Source of the DNA: Zygnema cylindricum
Lineage: Eukaryota; Streptophyta; Zygnematophyceae; Zygnematales; Zygnemataceae
Assembly: GCA_037447655.1 (NCBI GenBank)
Contig: JBBHKE010001902.1
Location: 133,756 to 197,755 of the forward strand
Length of the DNA: 64,000 bases
Reading direction: 5' to 3'
The translations under genes were made by a program, and so were the position numbers. Below the pieces are notes generated by a model. That model saw only the letters and a list, made by a program, of their open reading frames with translations. It did not search any database and had not been told where the DNA came from. This document shows, piece after piece, positions 61,166-64,000 of the stretch (position 1 is the first letter of the stretch; each line of letters begins with the position of its first letter).

Positions 61166-61740
61166 TATTTTTATTATGGGGAAAATTTTTTGAGTAACAG
61201 AAACTATTTTCTTTATGTGGAAATGGTCTTCGTTAGGGGAAATAGTTTTCTTTAATGGATTTTTTTTTTGTTAACGGGAAAATATTTTCGACCTTTGCCT
61301 TCATTTTCCTTCACTTTGTAGGAATTGCTCTCCCAAGGTGTCAATTTAACGATTTTTAGACATTCTACTGATACAAGTTTTGGATTTTTGAGTTAAAGAG
61401 TGAAGACAGGGAGAAAAGCAGCAAAAAAGAGAGACTAGGAAGCGAACTGGTCCGGGATTTCCTGCAAGAGTGCCACGTGGCTTACCTGTACTGCAGCACC
61501 GTGAGAATGTCGTTCCAGTGGCCCATGTCCTGCGATTGGTCCGCCAGCTTCCACAGCGCTTCGGGATACAGGAAACCCTTTTCCCCACACGTGGTTGTCT
61601 CGGCCAATCTGAGAGAAACACGTGGCATGGTCAGAGTCTGCCACCTCAGAAACGACAGAAGCTTCGAGATAGGAGATCTAGTGCAGCTCCGTGGATCCGG
61701 GTCCCTACCTTAGAACCGGGTTTCCAGGCATGTCCGCCAT
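60943..61740 (-). CDS. Unrecognised gene, N-terminal exons (minus strand)
   Basis: Three exons join in phase with canonical sites: 61740-61709 (MADMPGNPVL), 61608-61486 (RLAETTTCGEKGFLYPEALW, then DMGHWNDILTVLQY) and 61125-61044 (RLESVSGPELLARHLARADC, then TLAVLEYL). Arg codons are split across both junctions and restored (AG|A). An in-frame ATG at 61752 is an alternative start. A fourth exon, 60987-60943 (GASRGALYGHGHGGP), fits phase 0 but is less certain. A possible last exon lies near 59862-59792 (LCVLRVRSNAHRVAAFLEEE in one frame), phase not reconciled. The regular spacing of Leu and His-Trp-Asn-Asp looks like a helical protein. I do not recognise the family. G/C-rich codon use contrasts with the neighbouring AT-rich repeats. 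Confidence 0.55.
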
Positions 61741-61752
61741 GGAGGGCGTCAT

Positions 61753-62545
61753 GGCGTCAATGGCGGGAAGAAGGCGACGAATGGTGGGTACCGGACGAGG
61801 AGAAGGCGGAATGGTGCTTTGGTTTGGAGCGAATCTCCTTCTGGTTCGGCCAGTAAAAACGGCCGGTTCGTATTATCTTCTTCGTCGCCGACATTTCCAC
61901 CGACATCGGCCGAACAGTTTCTTCTGCGCGTCAACCATTTCCGTGCGGCCGGTCAGCGCGAGGCTTGGCTGTTTTCGCGGGTTCGTTTTTTCGTGCGAAT
62001 TCGCGGAGCCGTACGATCGGAGGACGGTCGGCATAGAGCGACAGCGAGGTGCGGAAAGTCAAACCACTTGCGAAAAGATTGAAACCGGAAGACCGTAACT
62101 CTAGACCGGGGGACTCCAGCGACTTGGATGCCGACGCGTGTAAGCGTGTCAGCAAGTTCGTTCGGTGGTTGACTTTGACTTGGGTCGTACAAATTATTGC
62201 TAATTGACCGACGTGTGAAGGGAAGTCTTTTCCGGGGTAGGTGGAATGGCCGTCAGATTCTTGCTGTGTTGCTGGGAAGCTAAAAGTTAGCCGTCGTGCG
62301 GGTACGATGGCTCGCGGACAAAGTTTCCGGTCAATCTTGTGGATTTTGCAGCGCGGTATTATCCCCAAGGCCAGGGTGTTGAAAAAACTTGTGCACCTCA
62401 TTCGAGACGCGTGGCCAACGTCCAAAACCCTCTTGGTGACGTCATCCTATAGTGGTCACGTCAAGTCCCGTCACGTTTCGAAAAAAAAAACGCATGTTTC
62501 GAAAATAAAAACGGTTAGTTGGAGCATTTGTGTTTCTCTTGGTGT
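61753..62545. other. Upstream region of the unrecognised gene, with overlapping open frames
   Basis: G/C-richer than its surroundings. Open frames exist on both strands (minus 62425-61931, 164 codons; plus 61691-62098, 135 codons; plus 62241-62579, 112 codons), but none has a known domain. The plus frame inside 62308-62470 (MARGQSFRSILWILQRGIIP) is basic and could be an exon; support is weak. Confidence 0.3.
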
Positions 62546-62555
62546 GTGGCGGCTA

Positions 62556-63073
62556 CACCGTGAATCGCTATTACCGTAATGAAATAGATAGCGTAATGAA
62601 ACAATTAGCGTTATTTACGCTAATTGGGAATTTCAGTTTTTTCCAAAAAAACTTTTATTCTAATTTATCATTAACTCTAATTTGTAAACTGCTTTGTAAA
62701 AAATATCGGCGCATAATATATCCACACTAAAACATGTGCATGTACGAAATTGTTCAAATCGTACGCCGTCTTGTTTTTTTGACATCCGCGTATGCCGCAA
62801 AATATTTACGCAATTACATGTTAGCGCGACCTCGGGACATCGTGAATATTTTTTCTGTACTTTTCTACTTGAAAAAGTACAGAATAGTACGGCTCTGACA
62901 GTCCGTACACCACCCTATTTAAAATGGCACCATATTAGAGTTATGAACCCTATTCAATGGGGTACCTCAAATAACGTTTACAAACATTTAGAATCATTAT
63001 TCTATTTGAGAATTTGACTAAAAAAACAGGGTACCTCAATTAGAGTCCTGAACGCTAATAGCGATTCACGGCG
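62556..63073. mobile_element. TA-target MITE, TIR CACCGTGAATCGC, 518 bp
   Basis: TA-CACCGTGAATCGCTATTACCG at the left, CGCTAATAGCGATTCACGGCG-TA at the right. Uninterrupted member of the family at 50371-52792. It lies inside the first TA of the hAT-type element that ends at 63879. Confidence 0.85.
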
Positions 63074-63879
63074 TAGTGTTGGGTATCGAGGACCTTTTGC
63101 CGATATTCGATATATATCGAATTCCAGGTACTTGATAATCGATATATCGCTTCAATATATCGAAAATCAAAATATTGTGATATATCGCAGATATATTGCC
63201 AATATATCGTATCAACGATATATCAAGGCATAAAAAAATAAATCGTGCCTTCGGACAAGGTGACCCTAAAATCTTTGCCGAAAAGTGGGTTAGTTAATAA
63301 CTATTTAGAGGCTTCCTGAATTCTGTAGTCCAATGGAGGACACAGAATTGCAGATCTCTGAGGTACATTGACGCGGTACACTTGCGAAGTACACGTACGT
63401 AATACGCAAGTACGGATTTCCATATGAAAATGGTCGGTTTTCAAATATTTGACGATATTAAAGATTTGATCGTCAACTTATAAGTAACCATTCAAATCAG
63501 AACACGTATGTAAAAACTTGTTTACACACGACACGCGATGTAACCGAGGCCTCTCTAATACATAAATTTTGTTGTCCGTACTACTACACAGACCTCCTGA
63601 TGTAACCATACCCCAAATAAGTAATTATATGAATTACATAATACGTACTTTTTTTGTCGGTAACATTTTGCGGCGCCTACCTATAAGTCACGGAACTAAA
63701 ATCACGTTGTACGTGGCGTATTAGACAATTGTCCTTTTCGCTAAAATTACATATTATATAGAAATATAAAATATTAAATTTAAAAAAATAGTATATATCG
63801 TGATATATATCGCGATCGATATTCGATATATCGAATATCAAGATTCTTGCGATATGAATTTACCCGATACCCAATACTA
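63074..63879. mobile_element. hAT-type element, TIR TAGTGTTGGGTATCG
   Basis: 806 bp after the MITE, starting (TA)GTGTTGGGTATCGAGGACC and ending CGATACCCAATACTA. The target duplication GTGGCGGC / GTGGCGAC (62546-62553 and 63880-63887, one mismatch) encloses both this element and the MITE in its terminal TA. Compared with 52803-53649, part of the interior near 63287-63352 is replaced by about 65 bp that match the end of the gypsy fragment at 9161-9216. Confidence 0.83.
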
Positions 63880-64000
63880 GTGGCGACGCATTGGCCAATT
63901 TTCATCTCTTCCTTAGGAAACAGGTTGGGACTAAATTGAGTTTAATTAAAGCATTTTTTTATTAGAACCGAGCGCCTTCGATTTCAGTGTCACGAGGCAG

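Noticed and set aside
61931-62425. 164-codon minus-strand frame and overlapping plus frames as divergent genes
   Set aside because: No recognisable domain on either strand; G/C-rich DNA favours open frames by chance.

Overview
The window looks like nuclear DNA of a streptophyte (a plant or charophyte alga). Its intron-bearing genes have plant-type relatives: a lysophospholipid acyltransferase of the LPLAT1/LPCAT type, a CHX cation/proton antiporter, a chloroplast-type TPR-like membrane protein and a plant multi-pass membrane protein. I cannot name the species. A non-LTR element with a restriction-like endonuclease, and intergenic DNA rich in GTAC words, point away from a typical flowering plant, but this is inference.

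Layout. 1-1743: 5' end of an LPCAT-type MBOAT gene (minus) with very AT-rich introns, running off the left edge. 1744-4350: AT-rich flank, purine tract, GGTTAAACCC-like repeats and repeat fragments. 4417-24376: a pile of Ty1/copia-like elements in both orientations. It holds two pol-bearing copies, a Ty3/gypsy fragment, a solo LTR with a 5-bp target duplication, and a tandem LTR-gag-LTR-gag-LTR array whose gag runs into an RNase H remnant. 24377-28300: a broken non-LTR retrotransposon. 28300-34150: low-complexity DNA, a roughly 0.7-kb compound microsatellite and one hAT-type MITE. 34151-38263: multi-exon membrane-protein gene (plus). 39807-40886: hAT-type element. 41716-46954: six-exon TPR-like chloroplast protein gene (minus). 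47370-48618: two hAT-type foldback elements. 49563-54198: deeply nested DNA transposons. 54733-57545: four-exon CHX antiporter (plus) with an assembly gap in intron 3. 59061-59278: a short MITE. 59690-61165: polypurine/polypyrimidine DNA holding the 3' half of an unrecognised gene (minus, starting at 61740). 62546-63887: another nested MITE pair.

The genes are unrelated and do not form a pathway. The most interesting structure is the DNA-transposon nest. A MITE family with TIR CACCGTGAATCGC (TA target) is found three times inside the terminal TA of hAT-type elements with TIR TAGTGTTGGG (8-bp target). One of these MITE copies carries two Harbinger-like elements (TAA target). An identical 8-bp target word occurs three times around two neighbouring composites.
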